Position numbers and translations under genes: made by a program. DNA of 64,000 nucleotides from Agromyces mangrovi. Its GTDB lineage: Bacteria > Actinomycetota > Actinomycetes > Actinomycetales > Microbacteriaceae. This document shows, piece by piece, positions 37,322-47,196 of the stretch. The stretch's first letter is position 1. Every line of letters begins with the position of its first letter. The notes under the pieces were generated by a model. It saw only the letters and a list, made by a program, of their open reading frames with translations, had not been told where the DNA came from and did no database searches. The stretch spans positions 2,604,001 through 2,668,000 of the forward strand of contig NZ_AP027737.1 of the NCBI RefSeq assembly GCF_030296695.1. The letters run 5' to 3'.

Positions 37322-38695
37322 ATGACCTCGATTTCCGACCGGAGCACCCCCGGCGCCGCCCGGCGACAGCCCAACCCGTGGTGGGTCGCCGTGATCGCCG
37401 GCATGGCCTCGTTCATCGACGCGGGCGCCATCGTCGCGACCGGCACCGCACTCGTGCTCTTCCAGGACGGACTCGGCGTCACCGACGCGCAGATCGGCCA
37501 GTTCTCGGCGCTGCTCACCCTGATGATCGCGATCGGCGCGTTCACCGGCGGCCGACTCGGCGACCGCTTCGGCCGCCGCCGCGTCTTCACGGTCACGCTC
37601 ATCGTGTTCGCGATCGGCGCCGGGCTCAGCGCGATGGCGTGGGACCCCGCGGTGCTCTACCTCTCGCTCGCCCTGCTCGGCTTCGGCGCGGGCGCCGACC
37701 TGCCGGTCTCGATGGCGATGATCGCCGAGAGCGCGCCCGACGAGAAGCGCGGCAAGATGATCACGTTCTCGCACGTGCTCTGGATGGCCGGCATCCTCGC
37801 CATCATCGTCATGGGCATCTTCATCGGCGGCATGGGCACGACCGGCGGCCGCATCCTCTACGGCTTCCTCACGGTCGTCGCGGTGCTCGTGCTCGTGCTG
37901 CGCATCACGCTGCCCGAGTCGGCGAAGTGGCAGGCCGCGCACGATCGCCGCACCTCCGCGATCGAGACCGCAGCCGCCAACGGCACGACCGCCGAGGCCG
38001 ACCCCGGTGCGCTCCGCAGCCTGTTCCGCGCGCCCGTGCTCGTGCCGCTCATCGCGGTCGGCCTGTTCTACGCGCTCGTGAACGTCGCCGCGAACACGAA
38101 CGGCCAGTTCAGCACCTACCTCTACGTGAACGTCGCCGGCTCCGACGTCTCGACCGCCTCGGCGCTCAGCCTCATCGCGTTCGGCGTCTCGCTCGTCGGC
38201 ATGCTCACCCTCATGCGGCTCGTGGACACCCGTTGGCGCATGCGCGCGTTCGCGGTCGGCGCGGTCTTCGTGCTCGCCGCCATGGCCGTTCCCGCGATCT
38301 TCGGCGTGACGCTGTTCACGCTCGTGCTGAACGGCATCCTCTTCGCCATCGGCGGCGCGATCGCCGGCGAGCCGATGTTCAAGGTCTGGGCGCAGGAGCT
38401 GTTCTCGACCCTCGCCCGCTCGGGCGCGCAGGGCGTCATGATCGCCTTCACCCGAGTCGTCGCCGCCGGCGTCGCGCTCGTCACACCGGCGATCATCGCG
38501 GCCGGCCCGCAGGTGCTCTACTGGTTCCTCTTCGCCACGAGCGGCATCGCCCTGGCCATGGGCGCGTTCTGGATCGCACGCATGCCGCGCGTCGACCTCG
38601 CCGAGGAGGCGGATGCGGCTGAGCCGGCGTCCGCCTCGGAGGCATCCGTCACCGATGCCGACGCCGCCGACGCGGTCGAGGCGCCCACCCGCTGA
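37322..38695 (+). CDS. MFS transporter, probable sugar or polyol importer
   Basis: A 457-residue 12-TM major facilitator with motif A GGRLGDRFGRRRVF, LGFGAGADLPVSMAMIAE and RITLPESAKW. The layout resembles the sugar/inositol-type symporters. It is divergent from the Gfo/Idh-DUF993-isomerase operon and probably brings in that pathway's sugar. ATG at 37322 (no strong Shine-Dalgarno). Carboxy-terminus has an acidic Ala-Asp tail rich in GGATGCC-type codons. Confidence 0.88.
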   Translation: MTSISDRSTPGAARRQPNPWWVAVIAGMASFIDAGAIVATGTALVLFQDGLGVTDAQIGQFSALLTLMIAIGAFTGGRLGDRFGRRRVFTVTLIVFAIGAGLSAMAWDPAVLYLSLALLGFGAGADLPVSMAMIAESAPDEKRGKMITFSHVLWMAGILAIIVMGIFIGGMGTTGGRILYGFLTVVAVLVLVLRITLPESAKWQAAHDRRTSAIETAAANGTTAEADPGALRSLFRAPVLVPLIAVGLFYALVNVAANTNGQFSTYLYVNVAGSDVSTASALSLIAFGVSLVGMLTLMRLVDTRWRMRAFAVGAVFVLAAMAVPAIFGVTLFTLVLNGILFAIGGAIAGEPMFKVWAQELFSTLARSGAQGVMIAFTRVVAAGVALVTPAIIAAGPQVLYWFLFATSGIALAMGAFWIARMPRVDLAEEADAAEPASASEASVTDADAADAVEAPTR

Positions 38696-38778
38696 CCGCC
38701 CGGCGGTACGCTCCGAACCGGGCCCCCGGGCCTTCAAGCACGCACGACCCCCGGCGACGGGGCGGAAGGAATCCGACG

Positions 38779-41058
38779 ATGGATCAGACCGCAGCACGAT
38801 GGACCGCGCGCATGATCGCGCCCGACGACGAGTTCGGCGGCGCACCGCTGCTGCGGCGCGAGGTGACGCTCGACACCGGCCACGGCGCGGTCGAGGAGGC
38901 GACGCTGCGGTACAGCGCGCTCGGCGTGGTCGAGGCGTGGCTGAACGGGCGGCCGGTGTCGGCCGACCTCCTCACGCCCGGCTGGTCGAGCTACGAGTGG
39001 CGGGTGCGGTTCGCCGAGACCGACGTCACCGCGCTCGTCGCCGACGGCGCCAACGTGCTCGGGCTCGCGCTCGGCAACGGCTGGTACCGCGGCCGCCTCG
39101 GCTGGGCGGGCAACCGCAATCTCTACGGCGACGAGCTCGGCGCGCTCGCGGAGCTCTCCGTGCGCTTCGCAGACGGGCACGAGCAGGTGATCGGCACGGA
39201 TGCCTCGTGGCAGGCCGGCCCCGGCGCGACGCTCGCGAACGACCTCTACGACGGGCAGACGATCGACGCGCGCCTGCGCGACGACGCCTGGCTCGGCGCC
39301 GGGTTCGACGGCGCGGGGTGGGTCGGCGTGCACGAACTCGACTTCGACCTCGAGAAGCTCGAGCCGTACGTCGGCCCGCCCGTGCGGCGGGTGCAGGAGC
39401 TCGCCCCGGTGTCGGTGACGACCTCGCCGTCGGGCGCGGTGCTCGTCGACTTCGGGCAGAACCTCGTCGGGTTCGTGCGGGTCGCCGTGCGCGGCGAGGC
39501 CGGCGCCGAGGTCGTGCTGCGGCACGCCGAGGTGCTCGAGCACGACGAGCTGGGCACGCGCCCCCTGCGGTCGGCGCGCGCCACCGACCGGTACCTGCTG
39601 AGCGGCGGCGACGACGTGTTCGAGCCGACGCTGACCTTCCACGGGTTCCGCTACGTCGAGGTGTCGGGCTGGCCCGGCGGCGTCGACGCGATCGCCGAGG
39701 GGGCGCTCACCGCGATCGTCGTGAGCAGCGACCTGCGCCGCATCGGGCGCATGCAGACCTCGAACCCGCTGCTCGACCGGCTGCACGAGAACGCGGTCTG
39801 GGGCATGCGCGGCAACTTTCTCGACGTGCCGACCGACTGCCCGCAGCGCGACGAGCGCCTCGGCTGGACCGGCGACATCGCCGCCTTCGCGCCGAGCGCG
39901 GCCTTCCTGTTCGACGTGCGGGACTTCCTGCGCGACTGGCTCGTCGACCTCGACCTCGAGCAGCGCCACGCCGACGGCATCGTGCCGCTCGTCGTGCCCG
40001 ACGCGATCAAGTACTTCGAGCTGCCGCCCGAGTTCCCGACGCCCGAGGCGATGGCCGTCTGGAGCGACGCCGCCGCATGGGTGCCGTGGGCGGTGTACGA
40101 GGCCTACGGCGACGAGCGCGTGCTGCGCGAGGCGTTCCCGGCGATCGCGGCCCACCTGCGCCGGGTGCGCGGGCTGCTCGATGAGTCGGGCGTGTGGGGG
40201 CAGGGCATGCAGCTGGGCGACTGGCTCGACCCGGATGCCCCGCCGGAGGCGCCGCACCAGGCCAAGGCCGACGGACACGTCGTGGCGACGCTCGCCGCGT
40301 ACCAGTCGGCGACGATCGCGGTCGACGCCGCGCACGTGCTCGGCGACGCCGACGCGCAGGCCGAGTTCGCGGCCCTCGCCGACACGCTCCGCGCGGGCTT
40401 CCACGCGGAGTACGTGCGCGACGGGGTCATCCACTCGGATGCATCCGCCGTCTACGCCCTCGCGATCGTCACGGGCATCGTCGACGGCGCCGACCTCGAG
40501 TTCGCCGGGAATCGGCTCGCGGAACTCGTCGCCGAGAGCGGCTACCGCATCTCGACCGGGTTCGCGGGCACGCCGTTCGTGACCGACGCGCTCACCTCGA
40601 CCGGGCACCTCGACGCCGCGTACCGCCTGCTGCTGCAGACCGAGTGCCCGTCGTGGCTGTACCCCGTGACCATGGGCGCGACCACGATCTGGGAGCGCTG
40701 GGACTCGATGCTCCCCGACGGCACGATCAACCCGGGGGAGATGACGTCGTTCAACCACTACGCGCTCGGTGCGGTGGTCGACTGGATGCACCGGGTCGTC
40801 GGCGGCCTCGCGCCGCTCGAGCCGGGCTACGCGCGCATCCTGGTCGCGCCGCAGCCTGGCGGCGACCTCACCTGGGCGGAGACGTCGCTCGAGACGCCGC
40901 GCGGGCTCGCGCGCGTGCGGTGGGACCTCGCCGACGGGCGGCTCGACGTGGTCGCGACCGTGCCCGAGGGTGCCGAGGCGGTGCTGCGCCTCCCCGGAGC
41001 ATCCGACGAGACCGTGGGCGCGGGCGTGCACGAGCGATCGGTGGCGTTCGCGAGCTGA
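38779..41058 (+). CDS. Alpha-L-rhamnosidase (GH78)
   Basis: A 759-residue glycoside hydrolase without a signal peptide, so intracellular. N-terminal beta domains (EAWLNGRPVSADLLTPGW, LGNGWYRGRLGW) precede the (alpha/alpha)6 catalytic domain, whose core DVPTDCPQRDERLGWTGD contains the acid region, followed by SWLYPVTMGATTIWERWDS and NHYALGAVVDWMH. Hydrolyses terminal L-rhamnose from plant or pectic glycosides taken up by the cell. GGCGGAAGGA lies upstream of the ATG. Convergent with a LacI gene whose product may control it. Confidence 0.93.
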   Translation: MDQTAARWTARMIAPDDEFGGAPLLRREVTLDTGHGAVEEATLRYSALGVVEAWLNGRPVSADLLTPGWSSYEWRVRFAETDVTALVADGANVLGLALGNGWYRGRLGWAGNRNLYGDELGALAELSVRFADGHEQVIGTDASWQAGPGATLANDLYDGQTIDARLRDDAWLGAGFDGAGWVGVHELDFDLEKLEPYVGPPVRRVQELAPVSVTTSPSGAVLVDFGQNLVGFVRVAVRGEAGAEVVLRHAEVLEHDELGTRPLRSARATDRYLLSGGDDVFEPTLTFHGFRYVEVSGWPGGVDAIAEGALTAIVVSSDLRRIGRMQTSNPLLDRLHENAVWGMRGNFLDVPTDCPQRDERLGWTGDIAAFAPSAAFLFDVRDFLRDWLVDLDLEQRHADGIVPLVVPDAIKYFELPPEFPTPEAMAVWSDAAAWVPWAVYEAYGDERVLREAFPAIAAHLRRVRGLLDESGVWGQGMQLGDWLDPDAPPEAPHQAKADGHVVATLAAYQSATIAVDAAHVLGDADAQAEFAALADTLRAGFHAEYVRDGVIHSDASAVYALAIVTGIVDGADLEFAGNRLAELVAESGYRISTGFAGTPFVTDALTSTGHLDAAYRLLLQTECPSWLYPVTMGATTIWERWDSMLPDGTINPGEMTSFNHYALGAVVDWMHRVVGGLAPLEPGYARILVAPQPGGDLTWAETSLETPRGLARVRWDLADGRLDVVATVPEGAEAVLRLPGASDETVGAGVHERSVAFAS

Positions 41059-41102
41059 GCCCGCCCGCTCAGTCGGTGAGGCGGGGGTGCTGTCGCGCAC
41101 GA

Positions 41103-42107
41103 TCACCTCGGTCGGCACCGGGGCGCCCGACTCGTCGTCGGATTCGGCGAGCGCGAGGCGCAGCGCGCGCTCGCCGACCTCCTCGAGGGGAGGCGCACCG
41201 TGGTGAGCGTCGGGGTGACGTCGCGCACGGTCGGGATGTCGTCGAACCCCGCGACCGCGACCTCGCGGCCGGGCGCGAGCCCCGAGTCGCGCAGTGCCGA
41301 CATGGCGCCCATCGCCATCACGTCGTTCAGGGCGAACACGAGCTGCGTGTCGCCGAGCCCCCGCTCGATGAGCTCGCGCATGCCCGCGTAGCCGCCGTCG
41401 CGCGTGAACGCGCACCGCGCGGTGCGGTCGGCGGGGAGGTCGGACCCGCCGGCGACGAGGCCCTCGGTGAACCCTGCGATGCGGTCCTCGGCGGTGCGCA
41501 GGCCCTCGGGGCCGGTGAGGGCGCCGAAGCGCACGTAGCCGAGGTCGAGCATGCGGGTCGCGAGCGCGCGGGCACCCTCACGGTTCTCGAGGGTGACGGT
41601 GCGGAACGGGGAGTCGGTGGCGGTGATGAACACGACGCGCCCGCCGGTCTGCTCGTAGGCGGTGAGCTCGGCGCGCAGCGCCTCCGCGGCCGGGTCGTCG
41701 GCGCGGCGCGACGAGGCGAGGATCATGACGCGCGGGCGCTGGCCGCGCATCGCACGCACCAGCTCGAGTTCGCGCGCCGAGTCGCGCTCGGTCTCGGCCA
41801 TGGTCACGATCAGCTGCTCGGTGTCGGCCTGGCCGACGACGCCCGCGGCGATCGAGGAGAAGTACGGGTCGGCGATGTCGGCGACGAGCAGCGCGACCGT
41901 GGTGGTCGTGCCGCGGGCGACGGCCTGGGCCGAGAGGTTCGGCGTGTAACCGAGGCGCGCGGCGGCCTCGAGCACCTTCTGGCGGTACGCCTCGTTGACC
42001 TTGCGCGTGCTGCCGTTGAGCGAGCGCGACGCCGTGGCGAGCGAGACCCCGGCTTCGCGGGCCACGTCGTGCAGCGTGGCGGGCGTGCTGCGGCTGGTCT
42101 GGCTCAC
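41103..42107 (-). CDS. LacI family transcriptional regulator, C-terminus frameshifted
   Basis: HTH at residues 9-28 (ATLHDVAREAGVSLATASRS), hinge with PNLSAQAVARGTTTTV, and a periplasmic-binding-like effector domain ending AVAGFDDIPTVRDVTPTLTT. After VRLP the frame turns to Arg/Ser-rich nonsense. Adding a base in the G4 run at 41187-41190 restores LEEVGERALRLALAE; a second added base in the G5 run at 41083-41087 gives VIVRDSTPRLTD and a stop at 41069. So the true gene is probably 41069-42107, about 346 residues. Divergent from the Gfo/Idh gene at 42324. Confidence 0.85.
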   Translation of the reverse strand: MSQTSRSTPATLHDVAREAGVSLATASRSLNGSTRKVNEAYRQKVLEAAARLGYTPNLSAQAVARGTTTTVALLVADIADPYFSSIAAGVVGQADTEQLIVTMAETERDSARELELVRAMRGQRPRVMILASSRRADDPAAEALRAELTAYEQTGGRVVFITATDSPFRTVTLENREGARALATRMLDLGYVRFGALTGPEGLRTAEDRIAGFTEGLVAGGSDLPADRTARCAFTRDGGYAGMRELIERGLGDTQLVFALNDVMAMGAMSALRDSGLAPGREVAVAGFDDIPTVRDVTPTLTTVRLPSRRSASARCASRSPNPTTSRAPRCRPR

Positions 42108-42201
42108 GTCGGCTCCCGTTCTGGCGCCCGCGGGCGACCCCGCGGTGCCTCGACCCTACCGCCGCGCGGCGTCCGGGCGGTGGAGGCGCGGCCGGAAGTG
42201 A

Positions 42202-42271
42202 GATAACGTTTTCCCAAGCGGTGCTGCGGCTCGCGGCATCCGCTCGGCCAACCACCGGTAAACGATTTCTC
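42202..42271. promoter_or_regulatory. Two LacI-type operator-like sites in the lacI-Gfo/Idh gap
   Basis: In the 216-bp divergent gap, GATAACGTTTTCCC (42202-42215) and GTAAACGATTTCTC (42258-42271) are LacI-like sites about 56 bp apart, suitable for autoregulation and control of the dehydrogenase. The second shares AAACGATTTCTCG with the site at 50207. The rest of the gap shows nothing distinct. Confidence 0.55.
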
Positions 42272-42323
42272 GAAACGGGCGCCGCCGCCCGAGGCACGAC
42301 CCGACACGAACGCGAAGGACGAG

Positions 42324-43670
42324 ATGGCAACCCAGGAACGCTACGGACTCATCGGCACCGGATCGCGCGCCGGCATGTACGTGAACGCGCTGACCGGCAC
42401 GCAGTTCGGCGTCGAGCCGCTCGACGACGTCGCCACGCTGGTCGCCTGGTGCGACGTGAACCCGGGCCGCCTCGACGTGTACGAGCGCGAGGTCGTGGCA
42501 TCCGGCCACCCGGCCCCGAAGCGCTACGCCGCGGACGACATCGAGCGGATGGTGCGCGACGAGCAGCTCGACCGCGTCGTGATCACCACCCCCGACTTCA
42601 CCCACGCCGAGTTCGTGACCCGAGTGCTGCGGGCCGGCGCCGACGTCGTGGTCGAGAAGCCGCTGACCATCGACGCCGAGGGCGTGCGTGCGATCGGCGA
42701 GGCGATCGCCGAGACCGGCCGAGAGGTCATCACGACGTTCAACTACCGCTACAGCCCGCGCAACTCGGCGCTGCGCCGCCTCATCGGCGACGGCGCCATC
42801 GGCGAGGTGACGAGCGTGCACTTCGAGTGGGCGCTCGACACGGTGCACGGCGCCGATTACTTCCGTCGCTGGCACCGCTACAAGCGGAACTCCGGCGGGC
42901 TCCTCATCCACAAGGCCTCGCACCACTTCGACCTCGTCAACTGGTGGATCGGCGCCGCCCCCGTGCGTGTCTTCGCGAGCGGCGGCCTGCGCTTCTACGG
43001 CGCCGACAACGCCCGGGCCCGCGGGCTCGGCGAGCGCCCCGAGCGCGGCACCGGCACGACCGGCGACCCGTTCGCCCTCGACCTGTCGCTCGACGCGCGC
43101 ATGAAGGAGCTCTACCTCGACAACGAGGGGCACGACGGCTACCTGCGCGACCGCGACGTGTTCGACGAGGGCATCACGATCGAGGACAACCTCTCGGTAC
43201 TGGTCGACTACGACTCGGGCGCGACGATGAGCTACTCGCTGAACGCCCACAGTCCGTGGGAGGGCTACCGCGTGACGGTCAACGGCACCGAGGGTCGCGC
43301 CGAGCTCGAGGTCGTCGAGCGCGGCGCCGTGCTCGTCGGCGAGGACGGCCGGGTCGTCGTGGACCCCAGCATGCACCCCGGATACTCGCCGGAGGACGAG
43401 GTGCGTCCCGACTCCGAGCGCCTGGTGCTGCAGCGGCACTGGGAGGGCGCGCAGGTCGTGCCGATCCCCGAGGGCATCGGCGGGCACGGCGGCGGCGACG
43501 CGTTCCTGCTCGAGCACCTCTTCCACCGGGTGCAGTCGGATGCCCCGCTGGGCCGCATCGCGCGCTACGCCGACGGCGTGCGCGCGGTCAGCGTCGGCAT
43601 CGCGGGCAACCGCTCGCTCGAGACGGGCCTGCCGGTGCGCATCGCCGACCTGGAGCTCGGCGCGGGCTGA
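42324..43670 (+). CDS. Gfo/Idh/MocA family dehydrogenase
   Basis: A 448-residue NAD(P)-dependent oxidoreductase with YGLIGTGSRAGMYVNALTG, the EKP motif VVVEKPLTIDAEG and the substrate-domain segment SGGLLIHKASHHFDLVNWW. Longer than usual (about 350), with an insertion at 220-270. Likely acts on a sugar, maybe rhamnose-derived given the GH78 gene next door. Controlled presumably by the divergent LacI protein. Confidence 0.88.
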   Translation: MATQERYGLIGTGSRAGMYVNALTGTQFGVEPLDDVATLVAWCDVNPGRLDVYEREVVASGHPAPKRYAADDIERMVRDEQLDRVVITTPDFTHAEFVTRVLRAGADVVVEKPLTIDAEGVRAIGEAIAETGREVITTFNYRYSPRNSALRRLIGDGAIGEVTSVHFEWALDTVHGADYFRRWHRYKRNSGGLLIHKASHHFDLVNWWIGAAPVRVFASGGLRFYGADNARARGLGERPERGTGTTGDPFALDLSLDARMKELYLDNEGHDGYLRDRDVFDEGITIEDNLSVLVDYDSGATMSYSLNAHSPWEGYRVTVNGTEGRAELEVVERGAVLVGEDGRVVVDPSMHPGYSPEDEVRPDSERLVLQRHWEGAQVVPIPEGIGGHGGGDAFLLEHLFHRVQSDAPLGRIARYADGVRAVSVGIAGNRSLETGLPVRIADLELGAG

Positions 43671-43723
43671 GCCTGCTCCCCGGTGGGCAGGGCGAGCGGA
43701 TGCCCCTGAGCCGGCGCCCGGGC

Positions 43724-44293
43724 CTACCCGCCGGAGCCCGCGACCAGCGCGATCGCGCCGCCCACGAAGACGACGATCGCGACGAGCGCGATGCCCGCGA
43801 GCGGCACCCAGAAGGCGCGCTTGCGCAGCACGAGCAGGGTGACGGTCACGGCGAGTCCGAGCACGCCCACGACGATGGGGCCCCAGATGGCGACGTTCAG
43901 GCCGACGTCGAACAGCGCGCATGATCCGTTGACGCAGCTCGGCGCACCGAGCGCGAACAGCGACCCGATGAACACGCCCGTGATCGCGACGCCGATGAGC
44001 AGCAGCACGAGCACGATCGACAGCACGAGGTCCCAGACCCGCACGGGGCGCACGCGCTTCGTGCGCCCGTCGGGTGCGACCTCGGCGGCGGCGTCGGCGG
44101 GCGCGTTCGCCTCGGCGCTCCGCGCGTCGAGGGTGCGCGAGTCGGCGTCCGTCGAGCCGGTGTCCGTCGATCCGGTGCCGCGGGAGCCGGCGTCGCTCGA
44201 GCGGGACGTCGCCGGGCTCGTCGCGCTCGACTCGGTCGGCCGGGCGCCGTCGCCGGTCTCGTCGTCCCGTCGGGATGGGGTGCCGTCGCTCAC
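43724..44293 (-). CDS. Hypothetical membrane protein with disordered N-terminus
   Basis: A 189-residue protein. Residues 1-75 are low-complexity Ser/Thr/Asp/Ala with GSTDTGSTDADS-like repeats; residues 85-189 hold three TM helices (VWDLVLSIVLVLLLIGVAIT, VAIWGPIVVGVLGLAVTVTL and the last hydrophobic segment) with a short loop APSCVNGSCALF whose two Cys may form a disulfide. No family recognised. GTG start at 44293; an internal start would remove much of the disordered part. Stands alone between the Gfo/Idh gene and an MFS gene. Confidence 0.7.
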   Translation of the reverse strand: MSDGTPSRRDDETGDGARPTESSATSPATSRSSDAGSRGTGSTDTGSTDADSRTLDARSAEANAPADAAAEVAPDGRTKRVRPVRVWDLVLSIVLVLLLIGVAITGVFIGSLFALGAPSCVNGSCALFDVGLNVAIWGPIVVGVLGLAVTVTLLVLRKRAFWVPLAGIALVAIVVFVGGAIALVAGSGG

Positions 44294-44462
44294 TCGCTGC
44301 TCCGTTCCGGCGCCGCACCGGCGCCACGGGTCTTCATCCTGCCGCCCCGCGACGCGCCGGGTCAACGCCCTTGCGCCGCGCGCCGATCGGTGATCGGGCT
44401 CGCCGGGAGCCGGCGCCGGCGGTCGTGATCGGGCGGCCGGAGGCATCCGCTCGCCCGCGCAC

Positions 44463-45623
44463 TCACCCCTCGATCGTGGCCGCGCCCCTCGGGTAGGCGA
44501 GCAGCAGCGCGCCCGAGACGATCCAGCTGGCGCCGACCCCCGCGACGAGCCAGCCGGCACCGAGCGACACGGCGGCCACGCCGGCGACGCCGGCGCCCGC
44601 GGCCGCGGCGGCCGCGCGCAGCCCGCCGCCGACCGTGAACACCTGGGCGCGCACCGCGCGGGGGCTCTGCAGGGTGCGCAGGCGCAGCATCGCGGCCGTC
44701 GAGGCTGCGGTGAACACGCCGGAGAGGCCGATCATGACGATGGTCCACCAGGCGCCGACGTCCACGATCGCGATGATGGTGAGCACGCCGGTGGCGGCGA
44801 ACCCGGTGCCCATCGAGAACTCGGGGGAGCGGGTGTCGGGGCGCCACGAGATCCAGAGCGAACCGACCAGTGCGCCGACCGCGAAGGCCGAGACGATCAC
44901 GGCGCCGCCGTCGGGGTCGTTCGCCCGCTCGATCGACAGCGCCACCACGGCGATCGCGAGCGCGCCGCCGCCGAACTGGCTGAGCGTGCCCGAGGCGGTG
45001 ACGACGGCGAGCGGGCGGTGCCGGGCGATCCAGGTGAGCCCGTCGCGCATCGCGCGCCACGGCGAGCCGGTCGACGCGTTGCGGGGGCGCAGGTGCGTCG
45101 CGAGCGCGAAGCCGGCGCCGAGCGCGGCGGAGCCGGCGACCACGAGCATCGCGATGCGGGCCGAGCCGAGGGCCGCGGTGGCGGCGACGGTGCCCGGGCC
45201 GATCACGGCGCCGATGTTGTACGACAGCGCGTCGAGGGCGAAGGCGCGTCGCTCGTGGGGGATCTCGTCGGTCACGAAGCTCGACAGCCCGCCCATGGTG
45301 AACGGCGAGACGGTGCCCGCGACGATCAGCGCGGTCGCGACGAGCCAGATCGGCGCGTCGCCGAGGAACGCGGCGATGCCGTACGCGATCGCCGCGAGGA
45401 AGCCGGCCGCCGCGACGAGCCGGCGCGGGTGCGCCGAGCGGTCGAGCGCGACGCCCGCGAGCGGCGCGGCGAGGATGCTCGGTGCCAGCGAGGCGGCCAC
45501 GAGCGCGCCGCCCAGGGCCACGTCGCCGAGCTGCTCGACGGCGAGGATCGGCACGCCCACGCCGACGCCGCCGATCGCCAGGCGAAGCGGCGTCGCGGTG
45601 GCGAGGTAGGTGCCCGCGCTCAT
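44463..45623 (-). CDS. MFS transporter
   Basis: A 386-residue 12-TM major facilitator protein of the enterobactin-exporter/MFS_3 type (AAPLAGVALDRSAHPRRLV as motif A, YNIGAVIGPGTVAATAALG, and FGGGALAIAVVALSIERAND). Probably an efflux protein; substrate unknown. ATG at 45623, 57 bp downstream of the aldehyde dehydrogenase stop region on the other side, so it may be read with the uronate genes, but no functional tie is evident. Confidence 0.83.
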   Translation of the reverse strand: MSAGTYLATATPLRLAIGGVGVGVPILAVEQLGDVALGGALVAASLAPSILAAPLAGVALDRSAHPRRLVAAAGFLAAIAYGIAAFLGDAPIWLVATALIVAGTVSPFTMGGLSSFVTDEIPHERRAFALDALSYNIGAVIGPGTVAATAALGSARIAMLVVAGSAALGAGFALATHLRPRNASTGSPWRAMRDGLTWIARHRPLAVVTASGTLSQFGGGALAIAVVALSIERANDPDGGAVIVSAFAVGALVGSLWISWRPDTRSPEFSMGTGFAATGVLTIIAIVDVGAWWTIVMIGLSGVFTAASTAAMLRLRTLQSPRAVRAQVFTVGGGLRAAAAAAGAGVAGVAAVSLGAGWLVAGVGASWIVSGALLLAYPRGAATIEG

Positions 45624-45680
45624 TCGGTGCTCACGAGGCGTGGAGCCTACCCGCCCGCGGGCGCCGATGCACACCCGGGG

Positions 45681-47126
45681 TCACGGCAGCGTCAGCACCC
45701 CGTCGACGCGGCGCGGGATGCCGAGCGGGTTGTCGTCGCGGAGGGCGGCGGGCAGCGCGGCATCCGGCGCCGACTGGTAGGCGACTGGACGCAGGAAGCG
45801 CCGCACCGCCGTCGCGCCGACCGACGTGTGGATCGACGTGGTCGACGGCCACGGCCCGCCGTGCTGCTGCGACCAGTTGACCGCGACACCCGTCGGCCAG
45901 CCCGCGAACAGCACGCGGCCCGCGATGTCGGCGAGCACGTCGACGATCGCCGCGACGTCCTCGTCGGGCTCCGCGTGCACGGTCGCGGTGAGGCTGCCGC
46001 CCACGGCGCGGATGGCGGTGAGCGCCTCGTCGACCGACCCGTAGCGCACGACGAGCGTGGTCGGTCCGAAGCACTCGGCGAGCAGGCCCTCGGGGTCGGC
46101 GAGCACCGCGGCGGACGTGGTCTCGAGCACGACCGCGCTGCCCGTGCCGACGGACTGCTCGGGCGTGCCCGACACGACCGTGACGTCGTCGCGCCCGGCG
46201 AGCGTGCCGAGTCCGTCGGCGAACGCCCCCGCGATCGAGTCGGTGAGCATGGGCACCTCTGCCGCCTCGCCGACGGCGGCGGCGACGCGGGCCGCGAAGT
46301 CGGACCCGTCGGGCACGAACACCACGCCGGGCTTCGTGCAGAACTGCCCGGCGCCGAGCGTGAACGAGCCCGCGAGCCCGGTCGCCAGCTCGTCGGCGCG
46401 CGCGAAGAGGGCAGCCTGCGTCACGAGCACGGGGTTGATCGCGCTGAGCTCGCCGTAGATCGGGATGGGATCGGGGCGACCGACCGCGAGGTCGAACAGC
46501 GCGCGGCCGCCGTGCAGCGACCCGGTGAAGCCGACGGCGCGGATCGACGGCTCCTGCACGAGCGCGACGCCCGCAGCGCGACCCTCGACGAGCGCGAACA
46601 CGCCGTCGGGCGCACCGGCGGCCCGCAGGGCGTCACCGACCAGTTCAGCGGTACGACGCGAGAGCCGCGGGTGCGCCGAGTGCCCCTTCACGATCACGGG
46701 GCAGCCGACCGCGAGCGCCGAGGCGGTGTCGCCGCCCGCGACCGAGAACGCGAACGGGAAGTTCGACGCGCTGAACACCGCGACCGGGCCGAGCGGGCGC
46801 AGGAGGCGCCGCAGGTCGGGCGTCGGCGGCGCAGCCTCCGGGTTCGCGTGGTCGATGATCGCCTCGAGGTACGAGCCCTCTTCGACGACCGCGGCGAACA
46901 TGCGCAATTGGCCCGTGGTGCGGGCGACCTCGCCGGTGAGGCGCGGCACGCCCAGGTGCGACTCCTCGTCGGCGATCGCGACGAGCTCCTCGACGTGCGC
47001 GTCGAGTACGTCGGCGACCGCGCGCAGCCACACGGCCCGGTCGGCCGCGGGGGCGTCGGCGGTGCGTGCGAACGCCGCCTGGGCGGCATCCGTCACCTGT
47101 CGCAGTTGCTCGGGCGTGGTGTCCAT
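45681..47126 (-). CDS. 2,5-dioxovalerate (alpha-ketoglutarate semialdehyde) dehydrogenase
   Basis: A 481-residue aldehyde dehydrogenase of the NADP-dependent KGSDH type. SASNFPFAFSVAGGDTASAL, VKGHSAHPRLSRRTAEL, FTGSLHGGRALFD, catalytic Glu in IYGELSAINPVLV and catalytic Cys in FTLGAGQFCTKPGVVFV. It oxidises alpha-ketoglutarate semialdehyde to alpha-ketoglutarate, the last step of oxidative uronate or pentose breakdown. Downstream of kdgD, whose product is exactly this semialdehyde, which makes the assignment firm. Confidence 0.92.
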   Translation of the reverse strand: MDTTPEQLRQVTDAAQAAFARTADAPAADRAVWLRAVADVLDAHVEELVAIADEESHLGVPRLTGEVARTTGQLRMFAAVVEEGSYLEAIIDHANPEAAPPTPDLRRLLRPLGPVAVFSASNFPFAFSVAGGDTASALAVGCPVIVKGHSAHPRLSRRTAELVGDALRAAGAPDGVFALVEGRAAGVALVQEPSIRAVGFTGSLHGGRALFDLAVGRPDPIPIYGELSAINPVLVTQAALFARADELATGLAGSFTLGAGQFCTKPGVVFVPDGSDFAARVAAAVGEAAEVPMLTDSIAGAFADGLGTLAGRDDVTVVSGTPEQSVGTGSAVVLETTSAAVLADPEGLLAECFGPTTLVVRYGSVDEALTAIRAVGGSLTATVHAEPDEDVAAIVDVLADIAGRVLFAGWPTGVAVNWSQQHGGPWPSTTSIHTSVGATAVRRFLRPVAYQSAPDAALPAALRDDNPLGIPRRVDGVLTLP

Positions 47127-47196
47127 GGGTCCTCCGGTGGTGCGGTCGGGGCGGTCGAAGTGGGTGCGAGGGGCGGCGGATGCCGCGGGGCGGCGT

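Noticed and set aside
38734..41415. 893-codon minus-strand frame over the rhamnosidase
   Set aside because: Antisense shadow of GH78; only its first part, matching the LacI C-terminus in the restored frame, is meaningful.
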